Positions 1 through 5,248 of a DNA stretch of 6,423 bases are shown here, piece by piece. The notes beneath the pieces were generated by a model. The model ran no database searches. It saw only the letters and a list, made by a program, of their open reading frames with translations, and was not told where the DNA came from. Source of the stretch: an archaeon (GTDB lineage Archaea > Hydrothermarchaeota > Hydrothermarchaeia > Hydrothermarchaeales > JALUUU01); contig JALUUU010000230.1 in NCBI GenBank assembly GCA_027021185.1, forward strand, positions 1 to 6,423. Reading direction: 5' to 3'. Each line of letters opens with the position of its first letter. Position 1 is the first letter of the stretch. The position numbers and the translations under genes were made by a program.

Positions 1-846
1 ATATATCGCCTCTCTGAGGGACTCCAGGTTGGTTCCTTCTTTCGCCGATACAGGGATGCAATCAACGCTGGAAGTTACCTGGGATATGTATTCCTCCTTA
101 ACAAGGTCTGTCTTGTTCAGAACCACTAGAGCAGGGATATATACCCTGTTTCCTGCGACGGCGTCCACCAACTTTTCGAGGGTGATATCCTCCCTCACCA
201 CGACCTCGCCGTTGTATATTTTAAACTCGCCGAGGACATCTTTTATGGTGGTTTCGTCTAGATGGGTCAGCTCCACAGTGGAGGAAACGTTCAACCCTCC
301 CCTGAACAGAGGTTTTATCTTTATCTTTGGAGGAACCTCGTTAAGTCTTATACCCGCGTTATAAAGCTCTCTCTCCACGTCTCTAAGCTGTTGAGGATTG
401 AAGACATCCACTACGAGGAGCACCAGGTCTGCACTCCTGATGACGGACAGCACCTCCCTTCCTCTTCCCTTCCCCTCGGATGCCCCCCTGATCAGGCCCG
501 GAACGTCTAATATCTGGATTCTGGCGCCTCGGTACTCCATCATCCCCGGAATAACCTTAAGGGTTGTGAACCCGTAGCTGGCCACCTTGGACGTCGCATT
601 GGTGAGGCTGTTTAGGAGAGAGGATTTTCCCACAGAGGGGTATCCCACCATGACCACGCTGGCGTCCCCTGTTTTTTGTATGCTTGGTTCAGCCTTACCC
701 CCTTTGGAGGCGATTTTTTTACTTTCTTTTCTGAGCCTTGCTATCTTGGCTTTAAGTCTACCGATGTGGTGCTGGGTTGCCTTGTTATAAGGTGTTTTTC
801 TTATCTCTTCCTCGAGTTCTCTGAGACGCTCTTCCAGGGCCGCCAT
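1..846 (-). CDS. drg: DRG-family GTP-binding protein (C-terminus beyond window)
   Basis: GTPase of the DRG/OBG class, a family tied to ribosomes and translation in archaea and eukaryotes. The 282 visible residues start with a basic helical hairpin (about 1-45, including KATQHHIGRLKAKIARLR) that is the DRG signature. The G domain follows: G1 GYPSVGKSS (68-76), switch threonines near 94-95, G3 DVPG (114-117), G4 NKTD (244-247) and G5 SAK (267-269). The stretch of about 170-235 between G3 and G4 fits the S5D2L insertion of DRG proteins. The frame is open to the left edge. DRG proteins are usually about 365 residues, so the missing part should hold the end of the G domain and the TGS domain. The ATG at 846-844 fits the family N-terminus and has only a weak GGTG site before it. 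It is divergent from alba across 57 bp. The family assignment is confident; the cellular role is known only by family. Confidence 0.95.
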   Translation of the reverse strand, partial: MAALEERLRELEEEIRKTPYNKATQHHIGRLKAKIARLRKESKKIASKGGKAEPSIQKTGDASVVMVGYPSVGKSSLLNSLTNATSKVASYGFTTLKVIPGMMEYRGARIQILDVPGLIRGASEGKGRGREVLSVIRSADLVLLVVDVFNPQQLRDVERELYNAGIRLNEVPPKIKIKPLFRGGLNVSSTVELTHLDETTIKDVLGEFKIYNGEVVVREDITLEKLVDAVAGNRVYIPALVVLNKTDLVKEEYISQVTSSVDCIPVSAKEGTNLESLREAIY

Positions 847-856
847 AGGACACCAG

Positions 857-867
857 TTTTAAATATA
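857..867 (+). promoter_or_regulatory. Probable TATA box of the alba operon
   Basis: TTTTAAATATA lies about 40 bp before the alba ATG. With the usual archaeal distance of about 26 bp from TATA centre to start site, transcription would begin near 889, giving a leader of about 15 nt that holds only the Shine-Dalgarno site. I see no clear purine-rich BRE upstream. It sits in the likely leader or start-site region of the divergent drg gene. Confidence 0.55.
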
Positions 868-881
868 ATGAATTAACATTG

Positions 882-892
882 ATAATAATAAA
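882..892 (-). promoter_or_regulatory. Possible TATA box of drg
   Basis: On the minus strand this reads TTTATTATTAT. Its centre would place the drg start site near 860, giving a leader of about 14 nt with a partial GGTG Shine-Dalgarno site. It overlaps the start of the alba leader, so the two promoters are interleaved. The match to a TATA box is weaker than for alba. Confidence 0.35.
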
Positions 893-898
893 GGAGGG
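892..898 (+). promoter_or_regulatory. Shine-Dalgarno site of alba
   Basis: AGGAGGG ends five nucleotides before the ATG at 904. It is a strong match to the archaeal anti-Shine-Dalgarno sequence and fits the high expression expected of a chromatin protein. Confidence 0.8.
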
Positions 899-903
899 AC
901 CTC

Positions 904-1176
904 ATGCCGGAAGACAACATCGTCTACGTGGGAAACAAACCTACTATGAACTACGTCCTGGCCGTCACAACCCAATTCGGCAGCGACTCTAAGGAGGTAG
1001 TTATCAAGGCCCGGGGGAAGGCCATAAGTAAGGCAGTGGATGTGGCTGAGATAGTGAGGAATCGATTCAACACAGACGCCAAAGTAAAGGACATAAAGAT
1101 AAGCACCGAAGAGATAACCACAGAGGAAGGCGGATCCATCAAGGTATCTTCCATCGAGATAACCCTCGCCAAATGA
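904..1176 (+). CDS. albA: Alba, DNA/RNA-binding chromatin protein
   Basis: Small abundant archaeal protein that coats DNA and binds RNA as a dimer. The full length of 90 residues is normal for the family. Signature stretches are VGNKPTMNYV (about 9-18), the loop and helix KARGKAISKAVDVAEIVRNRF (about 35-55) and the terminal strand VSSIEITLAK. K12 aligns with Sulfolobus Lys17. The neighbouring Lys16, the acetylation site described in Sulfolobus, is Asn11 here; as I recall, euryarchaeal Alba proteins such as those of Archaeoglobus share this. The start is fixed by the Shine-Dalgarno site at 892-898. The stop overlaps the next start as ATGA (1173-1176), so translation of the downstream small gene is probably coupled to this highly expressed one. 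The assignment is very confident. Confidence 0.97.
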   Translation: MPEDNIVYVGNKPTMNYVLAVTTQFGSDSKEVVIKARGKAISKAVDVAEIVRNRFNTDAKVKDIKISTEEITTEEGGSIKVSSIEITLAK

Positions 1177-1358
1177 GAGCCGCTGACTTAATAGACCTCC
1201 TGGAATTCTTCATAGATCAGAACCTTAAAATAGGTATAAGTAGGGGGGACGAAGAGCTTTTAACTCTGTCAGCCAGGAACAGGAACATTGATGTTGAAAT
1301 AAAGGACGAAAAGGGTGCCAGAGACCTGCTAAAGGAGCTGCGGAGATGGAGAAGCTGA
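1173..1358 (+). CDS. Small protein of unknown function, 61 aa (first of a tandem pair)
   Basis: I do not recognise this family. It is a soluble, charged protein without cysteines or a membrane segment. It begins with a probable helix (about 3-16), then a strand (KIGIS, 19-23), a second strand (ELLTLS, 28-33), a strand (VEIK, 41-44) and a basic C-terminal helix (GARDLLKELRRW, 48-59). It is a real gene by context: its ATG overlaps the alba stop (ATGA), and it overlaps the next gene by 13 nt. It aligns without gaps to that next protein, offset by one residue, with 12 identical positions including L6, D8, L9, E11, N17, I20, S23, L30, the R50-D51-L52 triplet and L56, so the two look like diverged duplicates. 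Co-expression with Alba suggests, but does not show, a nucleic-acid-related role. Confidence 0.75.
   Translation: MRAADLIDLLEFFIDQNLKIGISRGDEELLTLSARNRNIDVEIKDEKGARDLLKELRRWRS
1332..1337 (+). promoter_or_regulatory. Shine-Dalgarno site of the 62-aa gene, inside the preceding gene
   Basis: AAGGAG lies eight nucleotides before the ATG at 1346, within the last codons of the upstream gene. It fixes the start of the second small gene and supports its being translated despite the 13-nt overlap. Confidence 0.65.
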
Positions 1359-1534
1359 ATGCCCTAGTAGACCTGGCAGAGGAGCTGAAAGCAAGAAATA
1401 TAACAATCAATGTATCGCAGAACGGCAGGATTATTCTGCGTATGGGTAATGAAGCTGATCCTGGGATTCTAAGTTTTTTTGGACCCGTCGAGGTAAGGGA
1501 CCTCAGGGCGGTGCTGAAGTTTGTGTTGGGCTAG
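1346..1534 (+). CDS. Small protein of unknown function, 62 aa (second of a tandem pair)
   Basis: Family not recognised. The apparent order is a helix (LNALVDLAEELKARN, 4-18), strand (ITINVS, 19-24), strand (RIILRMG, 28-34), a loop with EADPG, a hydrophobic stretch (ILSFFGPVEV, 41-50) and a C-terminal helix (RDLRAVLKFVLG, 51-62). This is the same plan as the 61-aa protein just upstream, and the ungapped alignment described there supports an old tandem duplication. The C-terminal helix is more hydrophobic here than in its partner, where it is basic, so the copies have diverged in character; a heterodimer is a reasonable guess. It has its own Shine-Dalgarno site at 1332-1337. It ends in a TAG that overlaps the stop of the convergent nuclease gene in a CTAG palindrome. 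It is probably the last gene of the alba operon. Confidence 0.75.
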   Translation: MEKLNALVDLAEELKARNITINVSQNGRIILRMGNEADPGILSFFGPVEVRDLRAVLKFVLG

Positions 1535-2463
1535 CCGAGGGGCTCTGCGTAGAATCCTCTATCCCTCAGCTCGCTGGCAAAATCCTTGGCGAATCCGTGA
1601 AATGTGTATACCACCTGGGGTGATGTTTTCTCCACGTATTTTACGAGACCCTGAAAGTCGCTGTGATCGCTGAGGGGAAACGCCTCATCCACCTTCATGC
1701 GTCCCCTTGTGCCGTCGAGAACTGCCCAGCCGCTGGCCATAGCCATGGAGCAGCGCAAACCCTTCAGCAGGGGGGAACCTCTGGCCCCGGGGGGGAATAT
1801 GATGACCCTGTCATCCCTTTCCGGGCCTGGGAAGAGGCGGTATCTGCCCAGTTCTATTCCCAGCTGCTCGTACTTCCTATTGTTCTCATACACAGTCTGA
1901 TGAACTTCAACCTGGTAGTCCCTGGAGAAATACCTGGTTAACTCCTGGGCCTTGCCCAGAGAATATCCCAGCAAAACAGGGAGAGTGTCTTTGGAGAGCA
2001 TGTCATCTATCCAGTCCCGTATCTGTGACACGACCTCTTTTCTCGAGGGAAAATCGAAGATAGGCATCCCGAAGGTGGCCTCCATTATCAATACGTCGCA
2101 ATTTTCGATCTCGGCCTTTCCGCAGGTGGCTCCCCCGTCAAGGTTTATGTCACTCGTATAGACTGCCTTAAAGTCATTCTCCAGGACGAGCTGGCTGCCC
2201 CCCAGGACATGACCAGACGGGAGAAGGCGCATGCTTAATTCTCCCGCGGAGAAGTCTCTGTTCATATCTAAAGGCCTGCCGGGAATGCTCTTGCGCAGCA
2301 GCCTTCCCGTGGCGTGGGAATAAAGGACCTCACCCTCTACCTTCCTCGGGGTGTGATCGGCATGGGCATGGGAAACAAAGCTCCATCGCCTGGCGTGCTT
2401 CGGGTCAAGGAAGATCCTTTCTCCAGACATAGTGATCTCTATGCCGTTTCCCAGCCTAATTAT
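1531..2463 (-). CDS. Metallo-beta-lactamase/beta-CASP nuclease, SNM1 / LigD-associated exonuclease-like (COG1236 type)
   Basis: Predicted zinc-dependent nuclease. Counting from the proposed start (310 residues): metal motif HAHADH (32-37), GHVLGG with the next metal His (84-89), YTSDIN with its Asp near 105, and MEATFG with the beta-CASP motif A acid near 128. SDHSDF (265-270) and a late HGF (289-291) follow. The blocks EATFGMPIFDFPSR and YSLGKAQ, with the C-terminal SDHSDF...HGF layout, resemble bacterial LigD-associated exonucleases and SNM1/Artemis proteins more than CPSF73 enzymes. A DNA exonuclease role is therefore as likely as the usual database label of mRNA 3'-end processing factor. 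The substrate cannot be told from sequence. The first in-frame ATG (2430) would omit the opening IRLGNGIEIT strand. A strong Shine-Dalgarno site points instead to an AUA start at 2463. If AUA is not used, the gene is 1531-2430 (299 aa). Convergent with the small-gene pair, divergent from taw2. Confidence 0.9.
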   Translation of the reverse strand: MIRLGNGIEITMSGERIFLDPKHARRWSFVSHAHADHTPRKVEGEVLYSHATGRLLRKSIPGRPLDMNRDFSAGELSMRLLPSGHVLGGSQLVLENDFKAVYTSDINLDGGATCGKAEIENCDVLIMEATFGMPIFDFPSRKEVVSQIRDWIDDMLSKDTLPVLLGYSLGKAQELTRYFSRDYQVEVHQTVYENNRKYEQLGIELGRYRLFPGPERDDRVIIFPPGARGSPLLKGLRCSMAMASGWAVLDGTRGRMKVDEAFPLSDHSDFQGLVKYVEKTSPQVVYTFHGFAKDFASELRDRGFYAEPLG

Positions 2464-2470
2464 CGCTCTA

Positions 2471-2478
2471 CCTCCTTT
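2471..2478 (-). promoter_or_regulatory. Shine-Dalgarno site in front of an AUA codon (nuclease gene)
   Basis: The minus strand reads AAAGGAGG, then seven nucleotides, then ATA at 2463-2461. No ATG, GTG or TTG lies at a usable distance; the first in-frame ATG is 33 nt further on and has no good site of its own. The site therefore decides in favour of a non-canonical start, most simply AUA (or AUU one codon later). Confidence 0.6.
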
Positions 2479-2487
2479 AAATTAAAA
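2476..2487 (+). promoter_or_regulatory. Probable TATA box of the taw2 operon
   Basis: TTTAAATTAAAA is centred near 2481, predicting transcription from about 2507, ten nucleotides before the ATG at 2517 chosen for taw2. It overlaps the complement of the divergent gene's Shine-Dalgarno site. On the minus strand the same AT-rich block could also serve as a TATA box, which is the main alternative to the nuclease promoter at 2500-2506. Confidence 0.5.
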
Positions 2488-2499
2488 GGGAATGAATGC

Positions 2500-2506
2500 A
2501 ATATAA
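2500..2506 (-). promoter_or_regulatory. Probable TATA box of the nuclease gene
   Basis: The minus strand reads TTATATT. A start site about 26 bp downstream falls near 2477, exactly where the AAAGGAGG sequence begins. The predicted leader of about 14 nt mirrors that of alba and supports translation from the AUA at 2463. Confidence 0.45.
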
Positions 2507-2516
2507 CTCTTCCGAA

Positions 2517-3524
2517 ATGAATCTGGCAGTGCGAGTTGATAAGAGAGAGGCAGAGGCCGTAAGGAGGAAACTCCTTAAAGATGGCGTCCTAGACCATGGT
2601 AGGGCGATCCTTGAGAAAAGAGGAATAGTTGAGATCCCTGTTACTAGGAGGGCTTCGCCTCATCTTGAGTATATAGGCCAGAAAAATCCTGTTTATCGTC
2701 CCCTTAGACTCAGCCTTGAAACTGTTAGAGAGTCTCTGAAGGAGGTTATAGGTGAAAAAGCCCGACACCTGCGTAGATGGGAGCTCGTTGGAGACGTCAT
2801 CGTGGTGAATCTTCCATTGAAAACACCAAAGGAAAAAGAAAAAACAGGCAGACTTCTCCTCAAGTTTTTCCCCAGAGCAAAGACAGTGGTTAATCGGTTA
2901 GGGATATACGATACCTTCAGGCAGCCCAGGGTGGAGGTGCTCTACGGAGGCAAAACAGAAACCCTTCACAGAGAGAACAAATGCAAGTTCAAGATGGATG
3001 TTACAATGGTAATGTTCTCCGCGGGTAACCTGGAGGAGAGGCGTAGAATGGCTTTTATCTCCAACAGGGATGAAACAGTTCTGGACATGTTCGCAGGGAT
3101 AGGGCAGTTCACCATTCCTATGGCTAAACACTCTAGGCCCAAAAAAGTGCTAGCCATTGAAAAGAACCCTGCAGCATTCAGGTACCTCTGGGAGAACGTG
3201 AAGCTCAACGGCCTGGACAACGTAGAGGTTCGCCTCGGGGACTGCAGGGAAAATATCCCCAAGGAGAAGGTGGACAGAGTGTTGATGGGCTACATCTTTG
3301 ACACCCGTGTTTTCCTGCCCTATGCCCTCAGAGCCCTTAAGGGTGAGGGAGTGATTCATTACCACTGCCTCGTGAGAAGAGGGATGGAGAAGAATGAGGA
3401 ATCTATCCTGCGGAGAACCGCCAGCTCTTTGGGCTTCAAGGCGACAAGGATTAAAAGGAGGAAGGTCAAGTCTTATTCGCCGGGATACCACCACCTGGTG
3501 TTTGACGTGGATGTTGAGAGATGA
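2517..3524 (+). CDS. taw2: tRNA(Phe) 4-demethylwyosine aminocarboxypropyltransferase Taw2 (EC 2.5.1.114)
   Basis: Transfers the 3-amino-3-carboxypropyl group of S-adenosylmethionine to the tricyclic base at position 37 of tRNA(Phe), making yW-86 in archaeal wyosine synthesis. From the chosen start it has 335 residues. An N-terminal D1/D2-type region covers about 1-150, followed by a Rossmann fold with VLDMFAGIGQFTIP (188-201), AIEKNP (213-218) and GDC (241-243). It belongs to the Trm5/Tyw2 superfamily. MFSAGNLEER (166-175) instead of the Trm5 FSPRL-type motif, and MGY (257-259) where Trm5 has NLP, point to Taw2 rather than a tRNA(m1G37) methyltransferase. The frame extends to an ATG at 2496, but MNLAVRVDKRE matches the N-termini of relatives and the TATA position fits 2517. 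It overlaps the next gene by ATGA. Taw2 identity is fairly sure; the superfamily is certain. Confidence 0.87.
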   Translation: MNLAVRVDKREAEAVRRKLLKDGVLDHGRAILEKRGIVEIPVTRRASPHLEYIGQKNPVYRPLRLSLETVRESLKEVIGEKARHLRRWELVGDVIVVNLPLKTPKEKEKTGRLLLKFFPRAKTVVNRLGIYDTFRQPRVEVLYGGKTETLHRENKCKFKMDVTMVMFSAGNLEERRRMAFISNRDETVLDMFAGIGQFTIPMAKHSRPKKVLAIEKNPAAFRYLWENVKLNGLDNVEVRLGDCRENIPKEKVDRVLMGYIFDTRVFLPYALRALKGEGVIHYHCLVRRGMEKNEESILRRTASSLGFKATRIKRRKVKSYSPGYHHLVFDVDVER

Positions 3525-5095
3525 AGGATGTAGAGGAGCTGGTTAGAAACGGGGAGAAGGGGAATGTTGAATTTAAAAAGCTTCTAAGCAGGCGCCTTCA
3601 CTTAGAGAAGGGACGGAGGCACAGCCTGGCCTCCCAGATGAAGCACCGACTCCTAAACGGCGACGGCCAGGCAGTTTATCTCGTAGGCGTAACAGACAAG
3701 GGAGAGATCGTAGGGATAGACAAGGCCAGCCTGGAGGAGAGCATCTCGGTGCTGACAAGCATAGCCTCAGAGAACAGCTTGAGAGTCACGGAGATCAGGG
3801 AATACAGGATTAACGGGGGATACGTCGGGAAGCTCGTGATAGAGTACGCCCCTGAAAAAGAGCATCTCCTCATAGGAACCGCGGGTCATGTTGACCACGG
3901 CAAGTCCACCCTCGTGGGGACCCTCGTTTCAGGGGTTCTCGACGATGGTCGAGGGCTCACAAGGATCTATCTGGACACCCAGAAACATGAAATAGAGCGC
4001 GGATTATCGGCAGACCTCAGCTACGCTGTCTACGGCTTCGACACCGATGGAAAGGCTATAAAGCTAAAAAATCCTCTGGACAAGGAGGAAAAAGCAGAGG
4101 TTGTTAAAAAGGGGGCCAAAATCGTCTCCTTCGTGGACACCGTCGGCCATGAGCCCTGGCTCCGAACAACTATTAGAGGGATAGTCGGGCAGAAGCTGGA
4201 TTACGGTGTATTGACAATTGCCTGCGACGACGGTATAACCCATGTAACGAAAGAGCATCTCGGAATCCTCTTGGCCATGGACCTTCCAGTAATTATTGTA
4301 CTAACAAAAGCAGATATTGGGAGAAGCTTCGGAAGACTTGAAAGAGAGATATCTGACATCCTCAGTCTTGTGGGCCGGGTTCCGAAGTTCATCAGGTCGA
4401 AGAGGGATCTTGAGTCTCTGCCATCTTTCTGGGAAACCAAGGTTCTCGTACCCGTCGTAAGGACATCTGCTACTACCGGTGAGGGGCTCGATCTCCTCGA
4501 CACCCTCTTTTGGAGACTCCCGAAAAGGGTTTCCCCCGTAGAAAAGGCACGGGACTTCGTCATGTATATCGACAAGGTCTACAGCGTCAAAGGAGTCGGA
4601 ACCGTTGTCTCTGGGAGCATAAAGCAGGGCATAATAAGGCGGAACCAAGAGCTTTACCTGGGCCCGGACTGCAGGGGAAGATTCGCAAGGGTCCGGGCCG
4701 CGAGCATTCAGATTCATCACCTCTCCGTGGATACCGCAGAGGTGGGGGAGATAGTCGGCATAGCGGTGAAGGGTTTAAATCAGGAAGTCCATAGGGGCAT
4801 GGTGATCACCACATTGAAAAAGCTGGCTGTGGTGTGGGAGTTTGAAGCCGATATTGTTGTCTTGAATCATCCTACCCGCATCTCGAAGGGATACGAGCCC
4901 GTGGTCCATCTCGAAACCATAAGCGAGGCCGTTACTGTTGATCCCCTTGACAGGGAATTCCTGGCCGCGGGCGACAGCGGCAGAGTGAGAATGAGGTTCA
5001 AGTACAATCCGTACTACGTGACAGAGGGTCAGAAGTTCGTCTTCAGGGAAGGTAAGAGCAAAGGAATAGGCACTGTTAGGAGGGTTTTATTATAA
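3521..5095 (+). CDS. GTPBP1-family translational GTPase (EF-Tu/EF-1alpha-like)
   Basis: Archaeal relative of human GTPBP1/GTPBP2, which act in translation elongation, ribosome rescue and mRNA surveillance. The 524 residues divide into an N-terminal domain (about 1-112), a G domain, domain 2 (about 345-435) and domain 3 (about 437-524). G motifs are GHVDHGKST (122-130), DTVGH (206-210), TKAD (262-265) and TSATTGEG (315-322). Family hallmarks are LDDGRGLTR (140-148), KHEIERG (155-161), TKEHLGILLA (243-252), YSVKGVGTVVSG (354-365), a GPD within domain 2 (381-383) and WEFEADIVVLNHPT (439-452). EF-1alpha and SelB lack the N-terminal domain, and the GRG and KHE blocks exclude both. The start overlaps the taw2 stop (ATGA), so translation is probably coupled. 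The stop directly abuts the stop of a convergent small frame. All catalytic motifs are intact. The archaeal function is not established. Confidence 0.93.
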   Translation: MKDVEELVRNGEKGNVEFKKLLSRRLHLEKGRRHSLASQMKHRLLNGDGQAVYLVGVTDKGEIVGIDKASLEESISVLTSIASENSLRVTEIREYRINGGYVGKLVIEYAPEKEHLLIGTAGHVDHGKSTLVGTLVSGVLDDGRGLTRIYLDTQKHEIERGLSADLSYAVYGFDTDGKAIKLKNPLDKEEKAEVVKKGAKIVSFVDTVGHEPWLRTTIRGIVGQKLDYGVLTIACDDGITHVTKEHLGILLAMDLPVIIVLTKADIGRSFGRLEREISDILSLVGRVPKFIRSKRDLESLPSFWETKVLVPVVRTSATTGEGLDLLDTLFWRLPKRVSPVEKARDFVMYIDKVYSVKGVGTVVSGSIKQGIIRRNQELYLGPDCRGRFARVRAASIQIHHLSVDTAEVGEIVGIAVKGLNQEVHRGMVITTLKKLAVVWEFEADIVVLNHPTRISKGYEPVVHLETISEAVTVDPLDREFLAAGDSGRVRMRFKYNPYYVTEGQKFVFREGKSKGIGTVRRVLL

Positions 5096-5227
5096 TTATA
5101 GGCCGATGTCCATACCGTTTATGGTTAAGTAGAGAATTATCAGCATGGCTGATACGCAGAAGAGGAAGCCTAACTGATGGAGGAACTCATAGTGTTTACT
5201 CACGAAATAGTCGAACCGTGCATTCAT
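5096..5227 (-). CDS. Putative 43-aa single-span membrane peptide
   Basis: Short open frame, start ATG at 5227 and stop TAA at 5098-5096, not resembling any family I know. The first 17 residues are polar and mixed in charge (MNARFDYFVSKHYEFLH). They are followed by a hydrophobic segment of about 18 residues (LGFLFCVSAMLIILYLTI, 19-36) long enough to cross the membrane, and a short tail NGMDIGL. Support comes from a TATA-like element at 5251-5259, whose spacing predicts transcription starting at the ATG itself (a leaderless message), and from the stop codon, which directly touches that of the convergent GTPase gene with no base between. There is no Shine-Dalgarno site. This frame accounts for most of the otherwise empty stretch 5096-5293. 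It could be chance, given its length; a conserved homologue would settle it. Confidence 0.5.
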   Translation of the reverse strand: MNARFDYFVSKHYEFLHQLGFLFCVSAMLIILYLTINGMDIGL

Positions 5228-5248
5228 AATATAAATAGTGTTTTTCTA

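Noticed and set aside
29..790. Plus-strand open frames of 67-111 codons across the first 790 bp
   Set aside because: They lie antisense to the DRG gene, whose GTPase motifs are unmistakable; the plus-strand frames have no recognisable motifs and no ribosome sites.
867..880. Inverted repeat AATG-six bases-CATT in the drg/alba gap
   Set aside because: Only four paired bases in AT-rich DNA; too short to claim as an operator.
1663..2161. Plus-strand frames of 67-92 codons inside the nuclease gene
   Set aside because: They are antisense shadows of a gene with complete metallo-beta-lactamase motifs and have low-complexity, non-protein-like content.
2496..2516. Upstream ATG adding seven residues to Taw2
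   Set aside because: An AAGGG site five bases upstream makes it possible, but it lies too close to the TATA box at 2476-2487, and relatives start at the position of the second Met.
2314..2520. Plus-strand 68-codon frame over the nuclease start and divergent gap
   Set aside because: It is antisense to the HAHADH region of the nuclease, overlaps the start of taw2, and has no support of its own.
4201..4720. Minus-strand frames of 124 and 139 codons inside the GTPase gene
   Set aside because: Both are opposite the G domain and domain 2 of a well-conserved GTPase; their long open length reflects codon bias of the sense strand.
5221..5223. Alternative minus-strand ATG at 5223 for a small frame
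   Set aside because: It runs only seven codons before a stop; the ATG at 5227 in another frame gives the 43-residue membrane peptide.
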